32,415 bases of DNA from an uncultured Lachnospiraceae bacterium (GCA_910583835.1 CAJTYM010000046.1:1-32415); one strand, 5' to 3'; counted from the stretch's first letter, positions 1-8,082 are shown. The notes: generated by a model not told the origin, from the sequence alone. Numbers and translations: made by a program.

Positions 1-94
1 TTCCTTTTTATTTAGGAATTATTCCTATTTCTGCCAATGATAATTATACACTAACAACAAAGTGGGCAAGCTCGCTTCAACCCCCTAAGATAAA

Positions 95-132
95 AACCCC
101 ATGAACCGGAAATGCCCAATGTTCATGGGGTT
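95..132 (-). terminator. Rho-independent terminator of the AAA/DUF1703 gene
   Basis: A perfect 12-bp inverted repeat (AACCCCATGAAC / GTTCATGGGGTT) encloses a 14-nt loop. Read on the minus strand it lies 15 nt after the stop codon of the gene ending at 147 and is followed by a run of five T. The first 90 bases of the window hold no gene that I can support. Confidence 0.85.
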
Positions 133-146
133 ATGCTGTTATAGAA

Positions 147-1730
147 TTATACATTTTTATAAATCAATTTTTCAATAAGGCAATTGTGCGGTTTCTCGCG
201 GTTATGTTTGTCGTAATTTATGCCGACAAGCAGAATTTCACCGCTGTATCCTTCTAAAGCCTGGGGATATTGCCGGTCTTTGATTTGCTGTATGGCGGCA
301 GCTGCAGTTTTGTCATATTTCAGTTCAATGATAAGCGCAGGTTTTGCAATGCCAGGAAGCGGAAGGAAGATAATGTCTGCAAAGCCAAGTCCGGCTGGCA
401 TTTCACGGATAATTTTATAATCTTTACGCGCACTGTAATAAGCAAGCCTGATGGCACAGGCAAGAGAATTTTCATCATTGTAGGTCAGAATAGATGATAT
501 CTCTGTATGTGCTTTGTCTAGCCCGGCGGCAACGCTTGGCGCATCACAAAGCAGCGTGTCCTCCAACAGCCTCTCCGAAGCTTTCAATATGCGCATAATT
601 TCTGGCCAGCCTCCGGTACTCATGGCATTTTCAAATTCTTCCATGATTTCCTTGTTGGGGATAAATGCTTTTTTCATTTGGGAATCATATCCTAAGTAGC
701 CAAGATGGATGAGCAGCGTCAGCACATCGTCTTTTGTCTTGAAAGATTGCATATCATTCTGGAAACTGCGCGTATTTACTTCAACGTTTCCATCGCCGAG
801 CATTCGTACGATGTCGGCACGAAGTCCGTCAAAATCCATGTCCATATAGATTTTAAGCGCTTCGTAAGTCTCCGTAGATGTCCAGTAATTGGAAAATTTA
901 TGACGGCGCATCGCCTCTACCACGGATTTCGGATTATAAACATGCTGAAATCTTGTAAACGTATAGCCGTCATACCAATCGCTCGTACTGACAAAATCCA
1001 TGCCATATTGCCTGCACAATTCTTTCACTTCTGTCTCGGTAAAACCGGTATATTCCTCAAAGACATCCTGGTCAGTCATGGAATATTCAAAGAACATATT
1101 CAGAGCGGAATGCAAACCGTATTTTTTAATAGGAAGAATCCCTGTCATATAGGCAAGTGCAACATAGGGTTGGTCTTTGAGAAGATTCCGCAGGAAATCA
1201 AGGTACTGTCTCTGCATAGATTCTTCCTGCTGCCGTTCACGCATCACACAGTCCCATTCGTCAATAAGGAATACGAATTTTTTCTGCGTTTCCCGATAAA
1301 TGATTCTCAGCGCATCGGCAAGAATCGTGATATCTTCCTTAATAAAAGAGCCGTATTCTTCCTTAAGTTCTTTCAGCACTTTGGCTTCCAGGGAATCTGT
1401 GGCATTGCCTCCTCTTGATTCAAGGAAAAAATGCTGCATATTCAAAAAAATCACGTCATATTTGTTCAGATGTTCTTCAAATGCCGGGTCGTTTCTGATG
1501 TTCAGGTTTTCAAACAGCTCCCGGGAATCGCAGCCGCAGCTGTAATAAGCAGCAAGCATTCCCAGGGTCATGGATTTTCCGAAACGCCGGGGTCTGCTGA
1601 CGCAAATATATTTATCCAATGTGCAGATAACCTCATTCGTATGTGTAATCAGCCCTGTCTTGTCTATATATATTTTGGAGCGGAGGGCTTCTTTAAAACT
1701 GTCATTTCCCGGATTCAGGTAAATACCCAT
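147..1730 (-). CDS. AAA-ATPase-like / PD-(D/E)XK nuclease family protein (DUF1703 type)
   Basis: 527 residues. The N-terminal half is the AAA-ATPase-like domain: a degenerate Walker A region at residues 46-53 (RPRRFGKS) and a Walker B-like strand near residue 155 (FLIDEWD). The C-terminal part fits the PD-(D/E)XK fold that accompanies it (PDDEXK_9/DUF1703), with Asp452 and the ELK triad at 469-471. The length is normal for the family. These genes are multicopy in many gut Clostridia and Bacteroidetes. Their function is unproven, and a mobile or defence-related role is only a guess. The ATG start has a GGGAGGT ribosome binding site 5-6 nt upstream. The gene is monocistronic with its own terminator, and it is separated from the helicase by a palindromic element. 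Confidence 0.9.
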   Translation of the reverse strand: MGIYLNPGNDSFKEALRSKIYIDKTGLITHTNEVICTLDKYICVSRPRRFGKSMTLGMLAAYYSCGCDSRELFENLNIRNDPAFEEHLNKYDVIFLNMQHFFLESRGGNATDSLEAKVLKELKEEYGSFIKEDITILADALRIIYRETQKKFVFLIDEWDCVMRERQQEESMQRQYLDFLRNLLKDQPYVALAYMTGILPIKKYGLHSALNMFFEYSMTDQDVFEEYTGFTETEVKELCRQYGMDFVSTSDWYDGYTFTRFQHVYNPKSVVEAMRRHKFSNYWTSTETYEALKIYMDMDFDGLRADIVRMLGDGNVEVNTRSFQNDMQSFKTKDDVLTLLIHLGYLGYDSQMKKAFIPNKEIMEEFENAMSTGGWPEIMRILKASERLLEDTLLCDAPSVAAGLDKAHTEISSILTYNDENSLACAIRLAYYSARKDYKIIREMPAGLGFADIIFLPLPGIAKPALIIELKYDKTAAAAIQQIKDRQYPQALEGYSGEILLVGINYDKHNREKPHNCLIEKLIYKNV

Positions 1731-1768
1731 AAAAACCTCCCATGAAATATTCTGTTCCTTTATTGTAT

Positions 1769-1933
1769 GTTACTGTTCACTCCCACGCCATTCGCAAAGG
1801 CGCTTACAGCGCTTTCTCGCTGCTTCGCAGCTAACTTTGCTCATAAACTGGCGTTCCCTCCGTCAGCACAAATGGAGAAATCATCATGCAAGCATGTGAT
1901 TATCTCCATATTGGCCGACGAGTGAACTGTAAC
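1769..1933. mobile_element. MITE-like palindromic noncoding element
   Basis: The ends are 14-bp terminal inverted repeats with one mismatch (GTTACTGTTCACTC and GAGTGAACTGTAAC). TAT flanks both sides and could be a short target duplication. Inside are nested pairings: CGCCA/TGGCG, GCAAAG/CTTTGC, GCGC-ttaca-GCGC, GCTGC-ttc-GCAGC, and a long imperfect hairpin starting ATGGAGA and ending TCTCCAT. No ORF fits it. It fills most of the 312-bp space between the divergent genes at 147-1730 and 2043-3635. It is either a nonautonomous mobile element or a structured RNA; the terminal repeats favour the former. Confidence 0.55.
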
Positions 1934-1974
1934 TATTATATAAGAGATAAGAGGGATTCACAAGACAAAAAAGA

Positions 1975-2003
1975 TTGACTTTTTCCGACTTCTCTGTTAT
2001 GAT
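1975..2003 (+). promoter_or_regulatory. SigA-type promoter of the DEAD-box helicase gene
   Basis: TTGACT (1975-1980) and TATGAT (1998-2003) are separated by 17 nt. Transcription would start near 2010, leaving a short leader of about 33 nt with AAAGGA before the ATG at 2043. Confidence 0.65.
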
Positions 2004-2042
2004 TAGCGACAGGCTTATGACGAAGCAACGAAAGGAAATAGA

Positions 2043-3635
2043 ATGGAAACAGTAAGATTTGATGAACTGGAGTTAAACCCGAAGATCCTGCGCGCGATAC
2101 GTGAGATGGGATTTGAGGAAGCAACCCCCATACAGAGTAAGGCGATTCCAGTGGGGTTGGAAGGCGTGGACTTGATTGGACAGGCTCAGACGGGAACCGG
2201 CAAGACGGCAGCATTTGGCATTCCGCTTTTGATGAAGGTGGATTCGCACAATAAGCGGACTCAGTCAATTGTGCTCTGCCCCACGCGAGAGCTGGCTATC
2301 CAGGTGGCAGAGGAGGTCCGTACGCTGGCAAAATATATGTCTGGCGTGAAAGTGCTTCCAGTGTACGGCGGACAGGATATTACGAAGCAGATTCGTTCCC
2401 TGAAAGGGGGCGCACAGATAATTATCGGTACGCCGGGGCGTGTGATGGACCATCTGCGCAGAAGGACCATCAAGTGCGATGAGGTTAATACAATTGTATT
2501 GGACGAAGCGGACGAGATGCTCAACATGGGCTTCCGTGAGGATATAGAGACAGTCTTAGAATACATCCCGGAGGAGCGGCAGACGATGCTGTTCTCAGCA
2601 ACGATGCCCAAGCCTATTCTGGAGATTACCAAGAAATACCAGAACGATGCCGTGACGATTAAGGTGACGAAGAAAGAGCTGACCGTGCCCAATATCGAGC
2701 AGTATTATTACGATGTGAAGCGCAAGGACAAGGTGGAGGTCCTGAGCCGCCTGTTGGACGTATATGCGCCAAAGCTGTCGCTTGTATTCTGCAATACGAA
2801 GCGCATGGTGGACGAGCTGACCAGCGCCTTGCAGGGACGTGGGTATTTTGCGGAAGGCCTGCACGGAGATATGAAGCAGTCCCAGCGTGACCGCGTGATG
2901 AACCGGTTCCGCAATGGCAAGACGGAGATTCTGGTAGCTACCGACGTGGCAGCCCGCGGAATTGATGTGGATGACGTGGAGGCAGTATTTAACTATGATT
3001 TGCCCCAGGACGATGAATACTATGTGCACCGCATTGGCAGGACTGGGCGTGCCGGCAGGACCGGGCGTTCCTTTACCTTTGTCAAAGGCAAAGAGGTGTA
3101 CAAGCTGAAAGATATCCAGCGTTACTGCAAGACGAAGATTCTTGCACAGAAAGTGCCCAGTATGCAGGATGTGGAGCAGGTAAGGCTGGAGAAGATTATG
3201 GACCAGGTAGAGACGGTCATTGAGGAAGAAGATTTGAGATCCTTGGTCAATATGATTGAACAGGAGATTAACGAATCCGACTATACCGCTATGGATATCG
3301 CGGCAGCATTCTTAAAACTTGCCCTGCGCGGCAAAGAAGAGAATGAGAAAGCAGCCATGGAGAACTTTGAGTTCGGCGATACCGGGGCGGAGGACGGCAT
3401 GGTGCGTCTGTTCATCAATATTGGCAAGAAACAGCATGTGAAGCCGGGAGACATCTTAGGCGCTATTGCCGGAGAGAGCGGCATATCGGGCGATGTGGTT
3501 GGCACGATTGACATGTTCGACAAGTTTACGTTTGTCGAAGTGCCCTGTGAGTATGGCAAAGACGTACTGCGGGCAATGTCCCATTCCAAGATTAAAGGCA
3601 AGAGCATCAATATTGAGCCGGCTAACCAGAAATAG
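2043..3635 (+). CDS. deaD: DEAD-box ATP-dependent RNA helicase with C-terminal RNA-binding domain
   Basis: 530 residues. It unwinds structured RNA using ATP, probably in ribosome assembly and mRNA turnover. Visible motifs in order: Q motif with FDELELNPKI and TPIQ (residues 28-31), AQTGTGKT (48-55), PTREL (80-84), DEAD (154-157), SAT (185-187), and the HRIGRTGR box near residue 330. The last 80 or so residues match the DbpA/CsdA RRM-like domain (VRLFINIGKK, GTIDMFDKFTFVEV), so this is a DeaD/CsdA-type helicase rather than a minimal CshB type. The start is supported by an AAAGGA site and the promoter at 1975-2003. The 3' end is unusual: the last 38 bp of coding sequence recur twice downstream. 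Confidence 0.95.
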   Translation: METVRFDELELNPKILRAIREMGFEEATPIQSKAIPVGLEGVDLIGQAQTGTGKTAAFGIPLLMKVDSHNKRTQSIVLCPTRELAIQVAEEVRTLAKYMSGVKVLPVYGGQDITKQIRSLKGGAQIIIGTPGRVMDHLRRRTIKCDEVNTIVLDEADEMLNMGFREDIETVLEYIPEERQTMLFSATMPKPILEITKKYQNDAVTIKVTKKELTVPNIEQYYYDVKRKDKVEVLSRLLDVYAPKLSLVFCNTKRMVDELTSALQGRGYFAEGLHGDMKQSQRDRVMNRFRNGKTEILVATDVAARGIDVDDVEAVFNYDLPQDDEYYVHRIGRTGRAGRTGRSFTFVKGKEVYKLKDIQRYCKTKILAQKVPSMQDVEQVRLEKIMDQVETVIEEEDLRSLVNMIEQEINESDYTAMDIAAAFLKLALRGKEENEKAAMENFEFGDTGAEDGMVRLFINIGKKQHVKPGDILGAIAGESGISGDVVGTIDMFDKFTFVEVPCEYGKDVLRAMSHSKIKGKSINIEPANQK

Positions 3636-3716
3636 GCAGCAAGAATATCAATATTGAGCCGGCTAACTAGAAACAGGCAGCAAGAATATCAATATTGAGC
3701 AGGCTAACCAGAAATA
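3597..3716 (+). repeat. Tandem 38/41-bp repeat spanning the helicase stop codon
   Basis: Three head-to-tail copies: 3597-3634 (38 bp, inside the gene up to the TA of its stop), 3635-3675 (41 bp) and 3676-3716 (41 bp). The shared core is ATCAATATTGAGC plus GGCTAAC and AGAAA. Copies 2 and 3 differ by only a few bases. Copy 1 lacks three bases near the start. Only copy 1 is translated; copy 3 still carries AACCAGAAATAA, a potential in-frame end of the original gene. The repeats are contiguous, without spacers, so this is not a CRISPR array. Confidence 0.9.
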
Positions 3717-3763
3717 AGCCTGCTGTGGACGCGTTTTAGGAACTGAAGATAGCAGCGTGGGAA

Positions 3764-3804
3764 AAAGTGGATTTGACACTATCTGTTGGTGTCAAATCCA
3801 CTTT
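3764..3804 (+). promoter_or_regulatory. Operator palindrome upstream of mtlA, probable MtlR site
   Basis: A perfect inverted repeat with 16-bp arms (3764-3779 and 3789-3804) around a 9-nt spacer. The inner 8 bp of each arm, TTTGACAC and GTGTCAAA, and most of the spacer (TATC-n-G-n-TG) recur upstream of mtlF at 7964-7988. It ends upstream of the -35 box, the position expected for an activator such as MtlR. The arms resemble the Bacillus MtlR box (TTGnCACA-N4-TGTGnCAA, recalled from the literature), but the spacer is 3 nt longer. There is no T tract after it, so a terminator role is unlikely. Confidence 0.7.
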
Positions 3805-3812
3805 ACTATTTC

Positions 3813-3842
3813 TTGAAAACAGGCGTGTTCCTTGATTATAAT
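3813..3842 (+). promoter_or_regulatory. Promoter of the mtlA transcription unit
   Basis: TTGAAA (3813-3818), an 18-nt spacer and TATAAT (3837-3842). The -35 box begins 16 nt after the core operator. The same boxes and the same two distances occur at the mtlF promoter. The predicted start near 3849 leaves about 70 nt of leader before the mtlA ATG. Confidence 0.75.
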
Positions 3843-3921
3843 AGACATATCAAAGGGATTGATTGGCCAGTCATACCGTAAACTAATTGACAATGCGAGG
3901 AAAAGGCGAGGTGTGAAATCA

Positions 3922-5301
3922 ATGAAAGAAAAAGTACAGACATTTGGCAGGGCATTAAGCGGAATGGTAATGCCCAATATTGGAGCTTTTATTGCCTGGG
4001 GACTGATTGCGGCGCTGTTTATTGCGACTGGCTGGCTGCCCAACGCTAAGCTGGCGGAGATGGTAGAACCGATGTCCAAATATCTGCTGCCGCTGTTGAT
4101 TGCCTATACGGGAGGCAAGGTGGTGGGCGACCACCGTGGCGGCGTTATCGGCGCGATTGCAACGATGGGCGTGATTGTAGGTTCGGATATTTCCATGTTT
4201 CTGGGAGCTATGATTATGGGCCCCTTATCCGCATGGATTTTAAAAAAGTTTGATAAGCTGATGGAGGGCAAAGTAAAAGCCGGATTTGAGATGTTGGTAA
4301 ATAATTTCTCGCTGGGTATCATAGGAGCGATTTTGGCGTGCATATCCATTGTTGCCGTTGCCCCGGTAGTCCAGTCTTTAAATTCCGTGATGGAGGCAGG
4401 AGTTGGGTTTTTTGTGGATCATGGGCTGCTGCCGCTGGCAAGTATCTTTATTGAGCCGGCAAAGGTTTTGTTCCTCAACAACGCCATCAATCATGGGATT
4501 TTGTCTCCTATGGGAATCCAGCAGGTAAATGAAGTAGGGAAATCTATCTTCCTCTTATTGGAATCTAATCCAGGTCCGGGGCTAGGCATCCTCCTGGCAT
4601 ACTGTATCGCTGGCAAGGGTTCGGCAAAGACATCCGCACCGGGGGCGGTCATCATCCACTTTGTGGGAGGTATCCATGAGATTTATTTCCCATACATACT
4701 GATGAATCCGCTGCTTTTGGCGGCAGTGATTGCAGGCGGCGCCTCAGGGATATTTATCTTTGACATGTTTGATGTGGGGCTGACGGGAACGGCTTCTCCC
4801 GGAAGCATTATCTCCCTCACCATGATGTGTGAGCGGCACTGTTATCTGGGATTATTTTTGGGCGTGTTTGTGTCTGCGGCAGTTGCGTTCATCGTTGCGT
4901 TGCCACTGCTCAAGTTTGCGGGCAAAGATACCAGCTTGGAAGAGGCCACAGCGCAGAAAGACAGTATGAAAAGAGCTGCCAAAGGACAAAGCGGTGAAAT
5001 CAAAAAAGGCGGCGTCATCAAAATAGCATTTGCTTGTGACGCAGGCATGGGTTCGAGCGCTATGGGGGCTACCGTGCTTAAGAAAAAGGTGGATAAGGCC
5101 GGTATCAAGGACGTGGAAATCAGCCATACCCCAGTGTCTTCTATTCCGGCGGATATTGACATTGTCGTCACGCATCAGGAACTTGGGGAGAGGGCGGCTC
5201 ACAGCAATCCCAAGGCGAAACTTATATTGATTACCAATTTCCTGGCTGCACCGGAATATGACCAGTTGATTGAAGACCTCAAGAAAGCAAGGGAGCAGTA
5301 G
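3922..5301 (+). CDS. mtlA: PTS mannitol-type transporter, EIICB component
   Basis: 459 residues from this ATG. It carries the hexitol across the membrane and phosphorylates it, receiving phosphate from EIIA (mtlF). The N-terminal 340 residues are the EIIC domain with several hydrophobic segments and the family motif GGIHEIYFPYILMNP (Glu253). A charged linker leads to an EIIB domain with the phospho-cysteine in FACDAGMGSSAMGA (Cys372). The EIIA domain found in E. coli MtlA is absent and encoded separately, as in Gram-positives. I chose 3922 rather than an upstream in-frame start at 3832, because 3832 lies inside the promoter and 3922 has a purine-rich GGCGAGG site. The closest families are mannitol transporters, but related hexitols are possible substrates. 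Confidence 0.93.
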   Translation: MKEKVQTFGRALSGMVMPNIGAFIAWGLIAALFIATGWLPNAKLAEMVEPMSKYLLPLLIAYTGGKVVGDHRGGVIGAIATMGVIVGSDISMFLGAMIMGPLSAWILKKFDKLMEGKVKAGFEMLVNNFSLGIIGAILACISIVAVAPVVQSLNSVMEAGVGFFVDHGLLPLASIFIEPAKVLFLNNAINHGILSPMGIQQVNEVGKSIFLLLESNPGPGLGILLAYCIAGKGSAKTSAPGAVIIHFVGGIHEIYFPYILMNPLLLAAVIAGGASGIFIFDMFDVGLTGTASPGSIISLTMMCERHCYLGLFLGVFVSAAVAFIVALPLLKFAGKDTSLEEATAQKDSMKRAAKGQSGEIKKGGVIKIAFACDAGMGSSAMGATVLKKKVDKAGIKDVEISHTPVSSIPADIDIVVTHQELGERAAHSNPKAKLILITNFLAAPEYDQLIEDLKKAREQ

Positions 5302-5524
5302 AAAAAAATGTAACTATATGATATACTAACCACGAAAAAGGAACATATCGGGTGGGCGGTATATGAAAAAATTATTGTGCAATTTTAGAAAAACTCATAT
5401 GAAAAGTACGATGGAATCTGCCGGCATATCTACTGATGCCGGCTTCCTGTCGTGGGAAGGAAATCAGAGCGAACTCTGTGCAAAACAGAGGACGTTTGAG
5501 GATGGGAACGTGGAAAGGGAAAGA
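5302..5524 (+). other. Structured spacer before the free EIIB gene
   Basis: This 223-nt spacer contains a perfect 8-bp hairpin (GCCGGCAT / ATGCCGGC, 5420-5443) and a smaller one (CTCTG / CAGAG, 5474-5490). An in-frame ATG at 5363 would add 54 residues with no recognisable domain to the EIIB, so I treat the region as noncoding. The hairpins may set relative expression of mtlA and the genes after it. I see no convincing terminator or promoter. Confidence 0.4.
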
Positions 5525-5815
5525 ATGATAAAAGTTGGATTTGTCTGTAATGCCGGGTTTGGCTCAAGCGCTATGGGAGCAACCTTGTTTCGCAGAAGGC
5601 TGCAGGAACTGGGCATTAGCGGGGTGGATGTCAAAGCATACTCTTTGGACCAGATTCCCGAAGATTTGAATTTGGCAGTATGCCAGAAAGATTTTCAGAA
5701 GATGACAGGAGCGGAGCTGAAGGCAGAAAGGGTGTGCACGGTTGGGAATCTTTTAAGCCAGTCGGAATATACGCAGATTGCCAGGGATATAACAGAACTT
5801 ATGGAAGAAGGATGA
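5525..5815 (+). CDS. Stand-alone PTS mannitol-type EIIB protein
   Basis: 96 residues from ATG 5525, which has a GGAAAGGGA site about 4 nt upstream. The protein is a single EIIB domain. Its phospho-cysteine loop VCNAGFGSSAMGA (Cys8) parallels the loop in MtlA (ACDAGMGSSAMGA), so it is a paralogue of the MtlA EIIB domain rather than a fragment of another family. It overlaps mtlR by ATGA and should be translationally coupled to it. In Bacillus, MtlR is controlled by the EIIB domain of MtlA, so a free EIIB next to mtlR may be a dedicated signalling partner. A second phosphodonor role is also possible. Confidence 0.85.
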   Translation: MIKVGFVCNAGFGSSAMGATLFRRRLQELGISGVDVKAYSLDQIPEDLNLAVCQKDFQKMTGAELKAERVCTVGNLLSQSEYTQIARDITELMEEG

Positions 5816-7914
5816 AAAGTCATATGGAGCTGACGCCACGTTTGAAACAGATACTTTTGATAATGCTGGAGGAGGAGAAAGCCATCCCGGTAAAAGAGCT
5901 GGCCTTGCGTATTGGAGTCAGCAAGCGCACAGTACAGCGGGAGCTGGAAGGTATCGGGAGCTGTTTAAAGCCATACCATCTCACTTTTGAGACAAAGACG
6001 GGTAAGGGCGTCTGGCTCTCGGGAATTAAGGAAGATAAGAAAGAACTGCTGGAAATACTGCAAGGGACAGACAGCTATGATGTGAGCAACAAAGAGGAGC
6101 GCAGGAAACGCCTGATTTTAGAAATCCTCAAGGATAAAGGCTTGAAGAAGCTGTTCTATTATTCCAGCCAGTTTAAGGTAAGTGAAGCGACAGTGAGTAC
6201 AGACTTGGAGGCGGTGGAGGGATGGCTGAGAAGCCATCAGCTGATTGTCACGAGAAAACCCGGAAGCGGAATTGAAGTGAATGGCACTGAGAAAAATTAC
6301 CGTAGGGCAATCCGTGCCTTTATAGAGGAAAATATCGATACCAGGATGCTCCGGGAATCTTATGAAGTCAACGATGGGCTGGCTGGACAGAAAATTGATT
6401 TTGGAAGTATGGGACGGATCTTGAAAGATGACGTCTTAAAGAGGGTGGTACGCTGTATCGGGGCTGTGGATGATAAGCGGGTGCTTACATTGACGGAGAG
6501 TTCCTATGTGGGGCTGGTGCTCCATGTTTCCATTGCCATGAGCCGTATCCTCAAAGGAGAAATTATTGAGCAGAGGGATGATTGGAGCAAGGATTTAACG
6601 GAGGACGATGATTATCGGCTGGCCAAGGAAATTGTAAAAAAGCTGGAAGAGGAGTTTGCAGTTGCAATCCCTAAGATAGAGACAGCATATGTCTGCCTTC
6701 ATATCAAGGGCGCGAAGCACCAGAGCATTGAGTGGGATGGGCAGAAAACCATTGAGGTGGAACGCAAAGAGCTTTTAGGGCTTGTCAATGAGATGATTAA
6801 TGCCTATGACAGCGAACATGCATTTACAATTAAGCAGGACAATGAATTTATCCAGGGGCTGCTGGCCCATCTGCAGCCTACGTTCATCCGTCTGGCATAT
6901 GATATGAAGATATCCAACCCGGTGCTGGAGGAGATTAAGATATCCTATCCGGAGATTTTTGAAAGGAGCAGGAGGGCGGCAGCCGTGCTGGAGAAATGGA
7001 TTGGAAAGCCAATACCGGAAACGGAGATTGGCTTTTTGACGATTCATTTTGGCGCAGCACAGGTGCGCATGGAGGGCAGGAAAGAAAACCTGCGCCAGGT
7101 ATCTGTGGGCATTGTCTGTGCGAGCGGAATCGGGATTTCCAGGCTTATGCTTTCCAAATTGGAAAAGGTTTTCCATGAGAGCATACAGATGGAAGCCTAT
7201 GGGCAGAACGACATTACGCCTTACGTTGCCAGTAAGGTGGACTTTTTCATCAGCAGCATCAGCCTCAAACAGTTGGATGCGGATGTGCTGTTGGTCAACC
7301 CATTGCTGAGCGATGAGGATATTGAGAAAATCCGCCAGAAGATTTTTCATTATGAGAGGATTCCGCAAAAAGCGAAGAAAGAAACGAAGTTTGCCGTGGA
7401 GCTGGAACAGGTTAATATCCTTGCCATGCAGATTAAGACAATCCTCCAATACATGGAGGTATTTAAGGTAAGCAATGATATTACGTTTGAGCAGCTGGTA
7501 GGCGCGATTTCCGGGAAAATGTCGCCTTACAGGGACAGGCAGACGATGATTCAGGAAGATATCGAGGAGCGTGAACGGCTGGGAAGCCAGATTTTTGCGG
7601 AGTTCGGCTTTGCGCTTCTGCATACCAGGAGCAGGGGGGTAATCCGCCCCAGTTTTAGCGTGTGCGTCACCAGAGATGGCAAAGAATTCCATGATTCCTA
7701 TTTCAAAGGAATCAGCCTGGTCATCGTCATGCTGCTGCCAGAGGATGAAAATGTCCGTATCAACAGCGAGATTCTAGGCTATATCAGCAGCGTTCTGATT
7801 GAAGATTATGATTTTCTGATGACGATTTGCGGAGGGGAGAAAGAGGAAATCCGCGATGCGCTGTCGAAACATCTGCGGAGGTTCTTTAACCAGTACCTGA
7901 GTAAGCTGCAATAG
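5812..7914 (+). CDS. mtlR: MtlR-type PRD transcriptional activator of the PTS locus
   Basis: 700 residues, with the family's full domain order. Two N-terminal helix-turn-helix regions (first at about residues 12-55) precede PRD1 with His238 and His297, PRD2 with His353 and His412, an EIIB-Gat-like domain with Cys436 in IVCASGIG, and an EIIA-Mtl-like C-terminal domain with His604 in LLHTRS. All phosphorylation positions known from B. subtilis MtlR have counterparts, so regulation by HPr/EI and EII proteins is expected. The start overlaps the EIIB stop (ATGA). An in-frame ATG at 5824 is an alternative. The likely targets are the paired palindromes at 3764-3804 and 7964-7988. Confidence 0.93.
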   Translation: MKSHMELTPRLKQILLIMLEEEKAIPVKELALRIGVSKRTVQRELEGIGSCLKPYHLTFETKTGKGVWLSGIKEDKKELLEILQGTDSYDVSNKEERRKRLILEILKDKGLKKLFYYSSQFKVSEATVSTDLEAVEGWLRSHQLIVTRKPGSGIEVNGTEKNYRRAIRAFIEENIDTRMLRESYEVNDGLAGQKIDFGSMGRILKDDVLKRVVRCIGAVDDKRVLTLTESSYVGLVLHVSIAMSRILKGEIIEQRDDWSKDLTEDDDYRLAKEIVKKLEEEFAVAIPKIETAYVCLHIKGAKHQSIEWDGQKTIEVERKELLGLVNEMINAYDSEHAFTIKQDNEFIQGLLAHLQPTFIRLAYDMKISNPVLEEIKISYPEIFERSRRAAAVLEKWIGKPIPETEIGFLTIHFGAAQVRMEGRKENLRQVSVGIVCASGIGISRLMLSKLEKVFHESIQMEAYGQNDITPYVASKVDFFISSISLKQLDADVLLVNPLLSDEDIEKIRQKIFHYERIPQKAKKETKFAVELEQVNILAMQIKTILQYMEVFKVSNDITFEQLVGAISGKMSPYRDRQTMIQEDIEERERLGSQIFAEFGFALLHTRSRGVIRPSFSVCVTRDGKEFHDSYFKGISLVIVMLLPEDENVRINSEILGYISSVLIEDYDFLMTICGGEKEEIRDALSKHLRRFFNQYLSKLQ

Positions 7915-7963
7915 ATATAGCGATTCCTCCAACTTTTCTTGGCAAAGGGACGGCCAGATAAGT

Positions 7964-7988
7964 TTTGGCACTATCAGATGGTGTCAAA
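7964..7988 (+). promoter_or_regulatory. Operator palindrome upstream of mtlF, probable MtlR site
   Basis: TTTGGCAC (7964-7971), a 9-nt spacer TATCAGATG and GTGTCAAA (7981-7988). It matches the mtlA operator core in arms, spacer length and spacer bases (TATC-n-G-n-TG) and in its 16-nt distance from the -35 box. Unlike the mtlA site, the palindrome does not extend beyond the 8-bp arms. Confidence 0.7.
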
Positions 7989-8004
7989 GCCCATCTTCTT
8001 TGCA

Positions 8005-8034
8005 TTGAAAAACTGCTTGCAAGGCTCTTATAAT
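8005..8034 (+). promoter_or_regulatory. Promoter of the mtlF operon
   Basis: TTGAAA (8005-8010), 18-nt spacer, TATAAT (8029-8034). The boxes and spacings equal those of the mtlA promoter. It lies inside an upstream extension of the mtlF reading frame, which shows that the extension is not translated from this promoter. Confidence 0.75.
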
Positions 8035-8082
8035 GGAGACATAAGAAAGAAGCAACAGGATAAGGAAAAGGAGGTAAGTGCA

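Noticed and set aside
705..1418. 237-codon plus-strand ORF opposite the AAA/DUF1703 gene
   Set aside because: Antisense shadow of a well-supported gene; Cys/His/Ile-rich composition without domains and no ribosome binding site.
3597..3716. CRISPR-like array
   Set aside because: The repeats are contiguous with no spacers and extend from a coding sequence; no cas genes are present.
3764..3804. Terminator of the helicase gene
   Set aside because: The long stem invites this reading, but there is no T tract, and the core recurs upstream of mtlF at the same distance from a promoter, so an operator is the better explanation.
5363..5524. 54-residue N-terminal extension of the free EIIB
   Set aside because: The extension has no domain, contains a perfect hairpin and is preceded by a poor site, while ATG 5525 has a good one and starts exactly at the EIIB fold.
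6775..7692. 305-codon minus-strand ORF inside mtlR
   Set aside because: Antisense to the EIIB/EIIA-like half of mtlR, whose motifs are intact; composition is not protein-like.
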